Positions 1 through 6,083 of a stretch of DNA of 7,178 bases are shown here, piece after piece. The DNA is from Clostridiales bacterium (GTDB lineage Bacteria > Bacillota > Clostridia > Lachnospirales > WQUN01): NCBI GenBank assembly GCA_031254075.1, contig JAIRVD010000259.1, forward strand, positions 1 to 7,178. The letters are read 5' to 3'. Below the pieces are notes generated by a model that was not told where the DNA came from, ran no database searches, and saw only the letters and a program-made list of their open reading frames with translations. The first letter of the stretch is position 1. The number at the start of each line of letters is the position of its first letter. The position numbers were made by a program, and so were the translations under genes.

Positions 1-63
1 CAACGGCTTGCGGTAACGGCTGTTCTTCCATTCGATTAAATATTTTGCAATTTTACGCTCCAT
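1..63 (-). CDS. AAA-family ATPase with DUF4143 (N-terminal fragment, runs off left edge)
   Basis: Only the first 21 codons lie in the window. Read on the minus strand from the ATG at 63, they give MERKIAKYLIEWKNSRYRKPL. A textbook AGGAGGT (complement of 71-77) sits 7 bases before the ATG, so the start is well supported. From knowledge of the family, a start of the form MERK..YL.EWK....RKPL, normally followed by a Walker A segment (GARQVGKT-like), is typical of AAA ATPases with a C-terminal DUF4143 domain. These are common, often multicopy bacterial ATPases of poorly known role. The Walker motif and DUF4143 are outside the window, so the family call rests on the N-terminal pattern alone. The gene is divergent from addA, with a 118-base gap holding a plausible promoter for this gene. 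Confidence 0.72.
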   Translation of the reverse strand, partial: MERKIAKYLIEWKNSRYRKPL

Positions 64-91
64 TCGGCACACCTCCTGTTCATATGATTCA

Positions 92-120
92 AATTTACAA
101 TATATTCATGCAAATTTCAA
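92..120 (-). promoter_or_regulatory. Candidate sigma-A promoter for the AAA ATPase gene
   Basis: On the minus strand there is TTGAAA (complement of 115-120), a 17-base spacer, then TAAATT (complement of 92-97). These match 5/6 and 4/6 of the -35 and -10 consensus. The -10 lies about 30 bases upstream of the start codon, leaving room for the ribosome binding site at 71-77. The surrounding gap is AT-rich, so a chance match is possible. I see no equally good plus-strand promoter for addA; TATCAT at 146-151 is a possible -10 without a clear -35. Confidence 0.4.
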
Positions 121-181
121 GGGTATATATGCAATTATTTACACTTATCATCACGAATATGCTTTTCAAAAGGAGCTTACT

Positions 182-3100
182 GTGGAACATTTCACATCTG
201 CGCAAAAAGAAGCTGTTTTATGCAATGATTCGGAGATTCTTGTTTCGGCAGCGGCGGGTTCGGGGAAGACCGCGGTTTTGACGGAGCGGATTATTCGGCA
301 TGTTTCCGAAGGCGTTGATATAAATCGGTTGCTTGTTGTTACGTTTACGGAGGCGGCAAGCGCGGAGATGCGCGAGCGCATTGAGAAGAAGCTTGTGGAA
401 AACGAAAAACTTGCGCATCAGACGGCTTTGCTTCCGACGGCGGATATTTCGACGATTCACGCGTTTTGCAGAAAACTGATTAAGGAAAATTTTCAGGAGA
501 TTGACATTGACCCGGCGTTTCGCGTGGCGGATGATGCGGAATTAAGTCTTGTGAAATCGCTTGTGATGGACGAACTTTTTGAAAATGAATACGAGAACGA
601 AGATTTTCTGGATTTGGCGGATGTTTACGGCGGAAAGACGACGGATGTGCGTTTGGAAACGCTTATTCGTGAAATATATGAATTTATGGAAAGCGACCCG
701 TTTCCGGCGGAAGCGGCGAGGCGATACGCCGCTGTTTTTAATGAAATTGACGATATTGATTCGACGATTTGGGCGGAAATTGCGCGTGAGGAATTGGCGT
801 TTGGGTTGCAAGGTGTGCTTGACGCGTTGCGGCGTGCGGTAAAAATTTGCAACGCGCCTGCCGGTCCGCAAAAATACATAGAAAAATTACACGACGAAAT
901 AGAAATGATTCGCGACTTAATTGAAACTACAAAGAAAAGCTTTTTTTCGGAAATATATGACGCGTTTAAAAAAATCGACTGGGGACGGCTACCGACGATT
1001 TCAAAAAAAGACGAAGTAAACGACGAATTAAAAGACCGCGTTCAGCGAATCAGAAATAAAGCAGTGAAAGACCGCGTAAAAAATTTAACGAACGGCGTAT
1101 TTTTTGCCGCGCCGGAAAAAATGATTAGCGATTTGCAAGCACTTGCACCGCGAGTTAACGCGCTGATGCGGTTGGCGCAACTTTTTTCCGAAAAATTTGC
1201 AAAGGAAAAACGCGAACGAAATATTATGGATTTTTCCGATTTGGAGCATTACGCGATTCGCATTTTATATCCGTTTGGTCCCGAGGATATGACGCCGAAA
1301 CATCTTGAACAAAAATATTACGAAGTTTTAATCGACGAGTATCAGGATTCAAACGAGATTCAGGATTTGATTCTTTCCGCCGTTGCCCTGCGGCGTTTTA
1401 TGGTCGGCGATGTGAAACAAAGTATCTATCGTTTTCGCCGCGCAGACCCGACTTTGTTTTTGAAAAAATATAATACGGGACGGACAAAGGGAACGGTTCA
1501 TTCGTCTCGCGAATCTCTAGACGGAACCGTTCCCACTGCCTTTCGAATCGACCTTTCGAATAATTTCCGAAGCCGTCCGGAAGTTCTCGGCGCGGTGAAT
1601 TTTTTCTTTTCACGACTGATGAATCGACAACTCGGCGACGTGGATTATGACGACAACGCCGCGCTTCATGCGGGGCACGCGGAGTATCCGTCACTCGACG
1701 GCTTAAAAATGCAGATTGAACTTCTTGACCAAGAAGACGACACGGAAGAAGAAGACGAAGACGAGCCCGTTTCTAATGTAATCGCCGAAACGCGTGTTCT
1801 TGCGGAATGCATCAACGAGCTTTTGCAAAAAGGGTACAAGCAAGGCGATATTGCGATTCTTACGCGCAGTTTTTCCGCGATTGCGGGCGAAGTAACCGAA
1901 GAACTAAAAAATCACGGCATCGACGCAATTGCCGACATTAACGAGGGATTTTTCGAAAAACGTGAAATAAAAACGGCATTGGCGTTTTTGCGAATCACAG
2001 ACAATCCGCGCACGGATATTGATTTAATCACGGCATTGACGAGTCCTGTTTACGCGTTCGACGCGGATGAGCTTTTTGAAATCAGCCGCGCTTCAATCGC
2101 CGATGGCGGCGATTTTTACGACCGATTAACTGCGTTTGCGAGAGAGAATGAAAAAGCGAAGAAATTTTTAGCCGACTTGGAAAAATGGCGAGCCGCGGCG
2201 GTTTACATGCCAATTAGCCGGCTAATCGGGTATGTTTATGATTCGACCGAATATCCATCGCATGTAGCGAACATGCCCGCCGGAGCGGTTCGGCAGGCGA
2301 ATTTGCGTTTGCTTCTCGAACGCGCAATAGAATTTGAGGAAACAAGCATGAAGGGGTTGTTTCATTTCATTCGCTACGTAGAAAGATTAAGCGCGGCGGG
2401 AAACGTTGCGAGCGCGGCGGAACCTTCCGCCGATTTTTCCGATAAGGTACGTCTTATGACAATTCACAAGTCAAAAGGCTTGGAATTTCCCGTTGTAATC
2501 TGCGCGTTTCTCGCGAAAAAATTCAACACCGCCGACGAACGCCGTTCGGTAATTATGCATTCCGCAAAAGGCATCGGCGCGTACTATGTCAACACCAAAC
2601 TGCGAACACGCGCAAATACGCTTGCACGTTTCGCGTTAACGCGACTGATTCACCGCGAAAATTTATCTGAAGAACTCCGCTGTTTATATGTAGCGATGAC
2701 ACGCGCAAAAGAATTGCTGATTCTTACCGGACGCGCGAAAAATCTTGAAAAATCCATGGAAAAATGGACGGATAATATCGGCGTTTCGAGTTATTTGGAT
2801 TGGTTAATGCCATGCCTTTTGCGCGAGAAAGAAGAAGCGGAGAAACTTTTCAGGATACGTGAACATCGCGGAAAAGAATTTGCTTTTTCAACCACGAAAA
2901 TCAACACGAAAAACACAAAAAAAGACGCAGAGAACGAGGACAATGGGACGGTTTTTCTGCCTTGCGCATCTGAAGACGGAAAAACCGCCCCATTGTCTTC
3001 CGAAAATCGTGCGTTGCCTTCAAAGCTTTCGATTTCGGAAATAAAACGCCTGTATGACATTACGCCGGACAGTAGTTTTCACGATTCTGCCGTCGTGCCG

Positions 3101-3706
3101 ACATTCGACCCGCCCGCGTTTATCAAAGCCGAAAGCGGCATTACGCCGATGCGAATGGGTTCCGTGCTTCACACAATTACCGAGCATATTAATTACGAAC
3201 GCCATGTAAATCTTGCGGAGATAGACGAATTAATTTTATGTTTGACGAAAAAAAATCTTCTTTCGCCCGAAGAAGCCGCCGCAATCGAACGCGAAAAAAT
3301 TTTGTCGCTCGCAAACTCTCCGCTGGCGGAACGTCTTCGCAAAGCGTCGGCAGCACAAAAACTTTTTCGCGAAACACCGTTTGTACTCGCGCTTACGTCT
3401 TCGCAGTTATACCCGGAAATAAAAATTTCCGATGAAACAATTCTTGTTCACGGAATAATTGACTGCCATTTTGAAGAAGACGGAAAACTAATTTTATTGG
3501 ATTTCAAAAGCGATAAAATCCCCCACTCCACCCCGCTAAATGAATGGGCGGAAAATCACCGCATTCAATTGGAAATTTACAAACAAGCGCTCGAAGCATC
3601 CGCAAATACAGAAGTTTCGGAAATTCTTTTGTATTCATTTTCTCGCGGCGAAACGGCAACGCTTACCATGTCAGCTAAGAATTACTTTCGTTACAAAGAG
3701 CATTAA
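182..3706 (+). CDS. addA: ATP-dependent helicase/nuclease subunit A (AddA)
   Basis: AddA is the helicase-nuclease subunit of AddAB, the Gram-positive counterpart of RecBCD. It resects double-strand DNA ends in the cytoplasm for RecA-dependent repair. All superfamily 1 helicase motifs are visible in the 1174 residues: Q motif near Q8; Walker A AAAGSGKT 23-30; motif Ia VTFTEAASAEM 53-63; Ib STIHAFC 90-96; II DEYQDSN 385-391; III GDVKQSIYRFR 409-419; IV LSNNFRS 458-464; V TIHKSKGLEF 760-769; VI LYVAMTRAK 835-843. The C-terminal RecB-type nuclease domain has H997 in GSVLH, D1094 in GIID, D1107 and K1109 in DFKSDK, and Q1129/Y1133 in QLEIY, so nuclease activity is expected. The GTG start is chosen because AAAAGGAG (168-175) lies 6 bases upstream and the protein then begins directly with the helicase domain. 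Length is near the family norm of about 1200. Two palindromic elements lie in frame at about residues 434-453 and 919-939. No addB is adjacent; the 3' end overlaps the convergent permease gene by 36 bases. Confidence 0.97.
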   Translation: MEHFTSAQKEAVLCNDSEILVSAAAGSGKTAVLTERIIRHVSEGVDINRLLVVTFTEAASAEMRERIEKKLVENEKLAHQTALLPTADISTIHAFCRKLIKENFQEIDIDPAFRVADDAELSLVKSLVMDELFENEYENEDFLDLADVYGGKTTDVRLETLIREIYEFMESDPFPAEAARRYAAVFNEIDDIDSTIWAEIAREELAFGLQGVLDALRRAVKICNAPAGPQKYIEKLHDEIEMIRDLIETTKKSFFSEIYDAFKKIDWGRLPTISKKDEVNDELKDRVQRIRNKAVKDRVKNLTNGVFFAAPEKMISDLQALAPRVNALMRLAQLFSEKFAKEKRERNIMDFSDLEHYAIRILYPFGPEDMTPKHLEQKYYEVLIDEYQDSNEIQDLILSAVALRRFMVGDVKQSIYRFRRADPTLFLKKYNTGRTKGTVHSSRESLDGTVPTAFRIDLSNNFRSRPEVLGAVNFFFSRLMNRQLGDVDYDDNAALHAGHAEYPSLDGLKMQIELLDQEDDTEEEDEDEPVSNVIAETRVLAECINELLQKGYKQGDIAILTRSFSAIAGEVTEELKNHGIDAIADINEGFFEKREIKTALAFLRITDNPRTDIDLITALTSPVYAFDADELFEISRASIADGGDFYDRLTAFARENEKAKKFLADLEKWRAAAVYMPISRLIGYVYDSTEYPSHVANMPAGAVRQANLRLLLERAIEFEETSMKGLFHFIRYVERLSAAGNVASAAEPSADFSDKVRLMTIHKSKGLEFPVVICAFLAKKFNTADERRSVIMHSAKGIGAYYVNTKLRTRANTLARFALTRLIHRENLSEELRCLYVAMTRAKELLILTGRAKNLEKSMEKWTDNIGVSSYLDWLMPCLLREKEEAEKLFRIREHRGKEFAFSTTKINTKNTKKDAENEDNGTVFLPCASEDGKTAPLSSENRALPSKLSISEIKRLYDITPDSSFHDSAVVPTFDPPAFIKAESGITPMRMGSVLHTITEHINYERHVNLAEIDELILCLTKKNLLSPEEAAAIEREKILSLANSPLAERLRKASAAQKLFRETPFVLALTSSQLYPEIKISDETILVHGIIDCHFEEDGKLILLDFKSDKIPHSTPLNEWAENHRIQLEIYKQALEASANTEVSEILLYSFSRGETATLTMSAKNYFRYKEH
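1482..1540 (+). repeat. In-frame palindromic element, copy 1 (inside addA)
   Basis: A perfect 11-base inverted repeat, GGGAACGGTTC (1489-1499) and GAACCGTTCCC (1524-1534), encloses a 24-base loop. The loop has its own inner stem, ATTCG (1500-1504) with CGAAT (1510-1514). The outer flanks GGACAAA (1482-1488) and ACTGCC (1535-1540) resemble the ends of copy 2. It adds about 20 codons (residues 434-453, reading TKGTV....DGTVPTA) between helicase motifs III and IV without breaking the frame. From memory, GACAA.GGGACGG-type termini are common in dispersed REP-like repeats of clostridial and other genomes. Calling this a mobile palindromic element is therefore inference supported by the second copy. 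Confidence 0.75.
2891..2923 (+). repeat. Short ACGAAAA-type degenerate tandem repeat in the addA linker
   Basis: A stretch of about 33 bases contains irregular repeats of ACCACGAAA / AACACGAAA / AACACAAAA and encodes TTK-I-NTK-NTK-K. It lies just before palindromic copy 2, in the variable linker between helicase motif VI and the nuclease domain. From memory, ACCACGAA..CACGAA strings occur as dispersed repeats in several bacterial phyla. Here it could equally be simple slippage in a lysine/asparagine-rich linker. Confidence 0.4.
2938..2998 (+). repeat. In-frame palindromic element, copy 2 (inside addA)
   Basis: Nineteen-base arms at 2939-2957 (GACAATGGGACGGTTTTTC) and 2979-2997 pair at 18 of 19 positions; the only mismatch is a2948 against c2988. 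The loop is 21 bases. The element encodes about 20 residues (D920-S939, reading NGTVFLP...EDGKTAPLS) in the linker between the helicase and nuclease domains, in frame. Its left end (GGACAA.GGGA.CGGTT) and the GACGGA before its right arm match copy 1. The CGGTT-to-GACGGA distance is identical in the two copies, so both cores are read in the same codon frame (GTV...DG). Confidence 0.82.
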
Positions 3707-4810
3707 AAGATAAAGAACGGTGATGGTTCCGAAGAAATATGGGAAATATTTCAATTTTCCGAAAATTTGGAATGATTTTTCGGCAATCATTTGAGCGACT
3801 GCGTAGCCGATTGTGAATCCGACTATTAAGCCGATATGCATCATAGCGATGTTGTCCCAAATGCCTTCAAACAACAAGCCACCAAAAAACATGAAGGAGA
3901 AAGCGAAAAGGAAAATAAGCACATTTTTTACCGGAATAAACATAACGGAATCGCCGGTGCGTTCCGGTTTGCGGATGCTGCTTATAATATATGCGCCGGT
4001 GGACATTGCGACAGTTAGAGTAGTGCATACAATTGCGGGAATCATTATCGCTTCCGAGGGGTCTATTATTCTTGTGGCGCGAATTCGTCCTCCCCAAGCC
4101 ACGGGATAAAGGCATACGGCAGTCCATTCAAACGTTCTTCCCGAAATTATTGAAAAATGTCCGCGTCCTGCATATTCATTTGCAATAAATTCCAGTAAGC
4201 CGATAAATGCCAACGGAATAAACGGCATTACAACAAGAATAATCAGCCCGATGATTCTGTGTCCCGACAATGAAAACGCGAGCCATGCCAAAGAAAAATA
4301 AAACAATGTCACCAGCGACAAGCGAAGGAAAAGCCCGGCAATTAACGGAAAGGAATTATCGCCGTATTTCAGCAAGTGCTCATATCCATAACGTATATAC
4401 GACAAATCAAAATTAATATCCGAATAACCAAAATTTAGCGGAAGCAAAAGAATTACGCAAAAAACAAAAATCGGTATAAGAGACAAAATAGTTCCGGCAA
4501 TTGCATTCGTAGCGAAGAGTTGGTCTTTATTCATCGGCATGGAATAAAACGCCGTTACCGCTCTTTTCTTAAAGAAGAATTCGAATGTGCATAATACCGC
4601 GACTACCGGGGTCAGCATAATTGCAGACATCATCAGAACATTTCCCATCGAAACAATGTTAATCAATTGAAGTGCCGAATTATGGGAAGAGGTGTTTCCG
4701 AACATCGGCGCGTAAACTCCGAGAAGCAAAACCAAAGCCGAAAGCGTAGGAATTGCCCAAAAACGTTTTAGATGTTCTTTTAAAAGGGCAGTATTAATAA
4801 TATTATTCAT
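3671..4810 (-). CDS. ABC transporter permease, ABC-2-like (third gene of GntR operon)
   Basis: This is a 379-residue, very hydrophobic protein, expected to be the membrane subunit partnering the ABC ATPase encoded just upstream. About nine membrane segments can be read, at roughly residues 18-36, 52-78, 100-124, 155-182, 186-209, 255-279, 297-317, 321-343 and 354-376. After segment 2, FFFKKRAVTAFYSMPMNKDQLF (79-99, with the family-like FYS.P....LF pattern) forms a cytoplasmic loop as in ABC-2-type permeases. The substrate is unknown. I chose the ATG at 4810 rather than an upstream one at 4909. GGGAGG lies 8 bases before 4810, and the 33 extra upstream codons are only the ATPase C-terminus and its repeats read in another frame. 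The start overlaps the ATPase stop by 8 bases, so translation is probably coupled. The 3' end overlaps convergent addA by 36 bases. There is no second permease gene, so the transporter may be a homodimer. Confidence 0.88.
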   Translation of the reverse strand: MNNIINTALLKEHLKRFWAIPTLSALVLLLGVYAPMFGNTSSHNSALQLINIVSMGNVLMMSAIMLTPVVAVLCTFEFFFKKRAVTAFYSMPMNKDQLFATNAIAGTILSLIPIFVFCVILLLPLNFGYSDINFDLSYIRYGYEHLLKYGDNSFPLIAGLFLRLSLVTLFYFSLAWLAFSLSGHRIIGLIILVVMPFIPLAFIGLLEFIANEYAGRGHFSIISGRTFEWTAVCLYPVAWGGRIRATRIIDPSEAIMIPAIVCTTLTVAMSTGAYIISSIRKPERTGDSVMFIPVKNVLIFLFAFSFMFFGGLLFEGIWDNIAMMHIGLIVGFTIGYAVAQMIAEKSFQIFGKLKYFPYFFGTITVLYLLMLFVTKVILS

Positions 4811-5600
4811 GTGAAATGCCTCCCTCAACGCAGAGCGGTTTTTGCTCTGCGGTTTTACAGAGCGGTTTTTGCTCTGCGGTTTCGTAAAGATAGATAAAGA
4901 TTTCATCAAGCGACGGAGGCTGATGTTCGAATGACGGGTTTCCGCTCATTTCGGATTTTAGTTCGTCAAGGTCGCGCTCCATTAACATTTTTCCTTTTTT
5001 GATTATTCCGACTGTGTCGCAGATTCCGTCCATTTCTTTTAAATTATGGCTCGAAATAAGTACGGTCATTTGTCTGTCAGCGACGTCTTCGATTATGAAT
5101 TCGAAAATTCTTTTGCGAACAATTGGGTCGAGTCCGTCAATCGGCTCGTCAAGAAGAAGAACCTCCGGCATCGCAGAAAGCGCGAGCGCAAGTGCCGCCT
5201 GTTTTTGCATTCCCTTCGAGAATCGCCCTACCCTTCTCTTTGTGTCGAGTTCGAGAAGCTCGGTCAATTTTTCAAAACGTTCATCGCTCCAATTTAAATG
5301 CAAGCCGCTGAAAAAATTTCGCAGCATTTTCAAATTATACTGAGGAAAAAAATATAAATCATCAGAAACGTATCCGACTCGCGCTTTTACTTTTTCATTA
5401 TCGTAAACATCTGTTCCGTCGATTTGAATGCTTCCGTTGTCTGCCCGAAAAACTCCGGCAAGATGCTTTATTACCGTCGTTTTCCCCGCGCCGTTTACGC
5501 CTACAAGCCCGTAGATAGAGCCCTTGTTTACAGATAAATTAAAACTTTCCAACGCGGTGTAATCATCAAAATTTTTCGTTAAGCCGTTAATTTTTATCAT
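4803..5600 (-). CDS. ABC transporter ATP-binding protein (YtrB-like)
   Basis: This 265-residue cytoplasmic ATPase should drive the permease encoded downstream. Visible motifs are Walker A GVNGAGKT 34-41, a signature in the variant form FSKGMQKQ 127-134 (in place of LSGGQ), Walker B VLLLDEP 147-153, D-loop GLD 156-158 and switch His H185 in ISSHNLKEM. The Q-loop position reads YVSDD (77-81), without the usual glutamine. This gene order and motif set fit YtrB-type ATPases linked to GntR/YtrA regulators. GGAGGG (complement of 5606-5611) precedes the ATG by 5 bases, and the start overlaps the gntR stop by 14 bases. The recognisable family sequence ends near residue 240 (PPSLDEIFIYLYE). The last 25 residues come from a tandem DNA repeat that gives TAEQKPLC twice, followed by VEGGISHE. 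I cannot tell exporter from sensor function. Confidence 0.93.
   Translation of the reverse strand: MIKINGLTKNFDDYTALESFNLSVNKGSIYGLVGVNGAGKTTVIKHLAGVFRADNGSIQIDGTDVYDNEKVKARVGYVSDDLYFFPQYNLKMLRNFFSGLHLNWSDERFEKLTELLELDTKRRVGRFSKGMQKQAALALALSAMPEVLLLDEPIDGLDPIVRKRIFEFIIEDVADRQMTVLISSHNLKEMDGICDTVGIIKKGKMLMERDLDELKSEMSGNPSFEHQPPSLDEIFIYLYETAEQKPLCKTAEQKPLCVEGGISHE
4819..4824 (-). promoter_or_regulatory. Ribosome binding site deciding the permease start
   Basis: GGGAGG on the minus strand lies 8 bases before the ATG at 4810. The longer open frame from 4909 has no such site and would read through the repeat DNA, so this site fixes the start. It lies inside the 3' end of the ATPase gene, immediately next to the tandem repeat. 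Confidence 0.8.
4831..4884 (-). repeat. Tandem 27-base repeat (two units), each unit a small hairpin
   Basis: Units at 4831-4857 and 4858-4884 match at 25 of 27 bases, differing only in the last two. Each contains CAGAGC-GGTTTTT-GCTCTG, a 6-base inverted repeat with a 7-base loop. In the first unit the stem extends to 8 bases (CGCAGAGC/GCTCTGCG, 4829-4851). Read as the ATPase C-terminus (minus strand) it gives TAEQKPLC twice. Read in the alternative frame it gives KPQSKNRS twice. The unit length is a multiple of three, so copy number changes keep the reading frame. Confidence 0.9.
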
Positions 5601-5964
5601 TGCTGCCCTCCATGTTTTTTATGAAATTCAGAATTGCGTTAAAATTTTCTCCGCGAAAAATAAGCTCCCGTGCATTGCCTGCCAAAGCTTCATACAGCGC
5701 GGAAACTTCTTTGCCTGCGGCGGATTCGGGCGGCGCGGCTATAAAACTCCCCTGCCCTATCACCGTATAAAAATATTTTTGAGCCTCAAGTTCGCGATAC
5801 GCTTTTTGAATCGTGTTCGGGTTAACGCCAAGCGCTTTTGCCATGTCGCGAACAGACGGCACGCGTGATGCTTCGTTTAATTCGCCCGACAGAATTAAAT
5901 TTTTGAAACTTTCGATTACTTGTTCATAAATCGGTTTTCGGTTTTTAAGGTCAATTTGAAACAA
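5587..5964 (-). CDS. GntR-family transcriptional regulator, YtrA subfamily
   Basis: This 125-residue DNA-binding protein probably represses its own operon. The GntR winged helix-turn-helix covers about residues 10-77: PIYEQVIESFKNLILSGEL (11-29), SVRDMAKALGVNPNTIQKAY with the recognition helix at about 47-60, and the wing YTVIGQGSFIA (66-76). Only about 45 residues follow, far too few for the large effector domains of FadR, HutC or MocR types. That is the mark of the YtrA subfamily, which usually sits first in operons with ABC transporters, exactly as here. The start is TTG at 5964, supported by AGGAGG (complement of 5973-5978) 8 bases upstream; no ATG in the frame gives a complete domain. 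The stop overlaps the ATPase start by 14 bases. An inverted repeat over its promoter is a likely autoregulatory site. The inducing signal is unknown; in Bacillus, YtrA responds to cell-wall antibiotics, but that is not shown here. Confidence 0.93.
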   Translation of the reverse strand: MFQIDLKNRKPIYEQVIESFKNLILSGELNEASRVPSVRDMAKALGVNPNTIQKAYRELEAQKYFYTVIGQGSFIAAPPESAAGKEVSALYEALAGNARELIFRGENFNAILNFIKNMEGSNDKN

Positions 5965-5980
5965 TTTATTCGCCTCCTTA

Positions 5981-6005
5981 CGTGTATTATATCACTTGGT
6001 ACACG
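5981..6005. promoter_or_regulatory. Probable YtrA-type operator (CGTGTA-N13-TACACG)
   Basis: The perfect half-sites CGTGTA (5981-5986) and TACACG (6000-6005) are separated by exactly 13 bases. They cover the -10 region and most of the spacer of the gntR promoter, a position that would block RNA polymerase. From memory, the Bacillus subtilis YtrA site has the same layout, GTGTA-type half-sites about 13 bases apart. Binding by this regulator is inference. Confidence 0.75.
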
Positions 6006-6013
6006 AAAGTAAA
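5986..6013 (-). promoter_or_regulatory. Sigma-A promoter of the gntR-ABC-permease operon
   Basis: On the minus strand, TTTACT (complement of 6008-6013) is followed by a 16-base spacer and a perfect TATAAT (complement of 5986-5991). The -10 is about 22 bases from the TTG start, leaving a short leader with the AGGAGG. It is the best promoter in the window, and the operator half-sites overlap it. Confidence 0.72.
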
Positions 6014-6019
6014 TAAAAA

Positions 6020-6036
6020 CTTGAAATTATTTCAAG
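6020..6036. promoter_or_regulatory. Perfect 17-base palindrome, possible operator
   Basis: CTTGAAA (6020-6026), TTA, TTTCAAG (6030-6036) forms a perfect 7-base inverted repeat in the divergent control region. It is different in sequence from the GTGTA operator. It overlaps the TTGAAA that is the best -35 candidate for the bactofilin gene, so it could bind a regulator of that side. The protein that reads it is unknown. Confidence 0.45.
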
Positions 6037-6051
6037 AAAATGTGTTATATT
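6021..6051 (+). promoter_or_regulatory. Candidate promoter for the bactofilin operon
   Basis: TTGAAA (6021-6026) and TATATT (6046-6051) each match 5 of 6 consensus bases, but the 19-base spacer is longer than ideal. It is the best plus-strand candidate before the bactofilin start and would give a leader of about 40 bases. The -35 lies inside the palindrome at 6020-6036. Confidence 0.35.
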
Positions 6052-6083
6052 AAACACGCAGTCACACCGATGCAGAATTCCGG

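Noticed and set aside
45..281. Plus-strand open frame of 78 codons across the addA start region
   Set aside because: It has no ribosome binding site, no recognisable family, and overlaps addA in another frame; the strong minus-strand AGGAGGT and the addA start explain this DNA better.
1398..1694. Minus-strand open frame of 98 codons over addA motif III/IV and the hairpin
   Set aside because: No ribosome binding site or known family; it is antisense to conserved helicase motifs.
1482..2998. CRISPR repeats or an insertion sequence inside addA
   Set aside because: The two related hairpins are about 1.4 kb apart with normal addA coding between them, there are no regular spacers, and no transposase is encoded.
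3813..4109. Plus-strand open frame of 98 codons antisense to the permease
   Set aside because: It mirrors codon bias of the hydrophobic gene on the other strand; no start signal and no family resemblance.
4829..4884. Intrinsic terminator, because of hairpins followed by T-rich runs
   Set aside because: The T runs are short and interrupted, no plus-strand gene ends nearby, and on the minus strand the hairpins lie inside the operon, before the permease start. A tandem repeat explains the pattern better.
4811..4909. N-terminal extension of the permease from an ATG at 4909
   Set aside because: The 33 extra residues are the 3' end of the ATPase gene and its tandem repeat read in another frame; GGGAGG before 4810 marks the real start.
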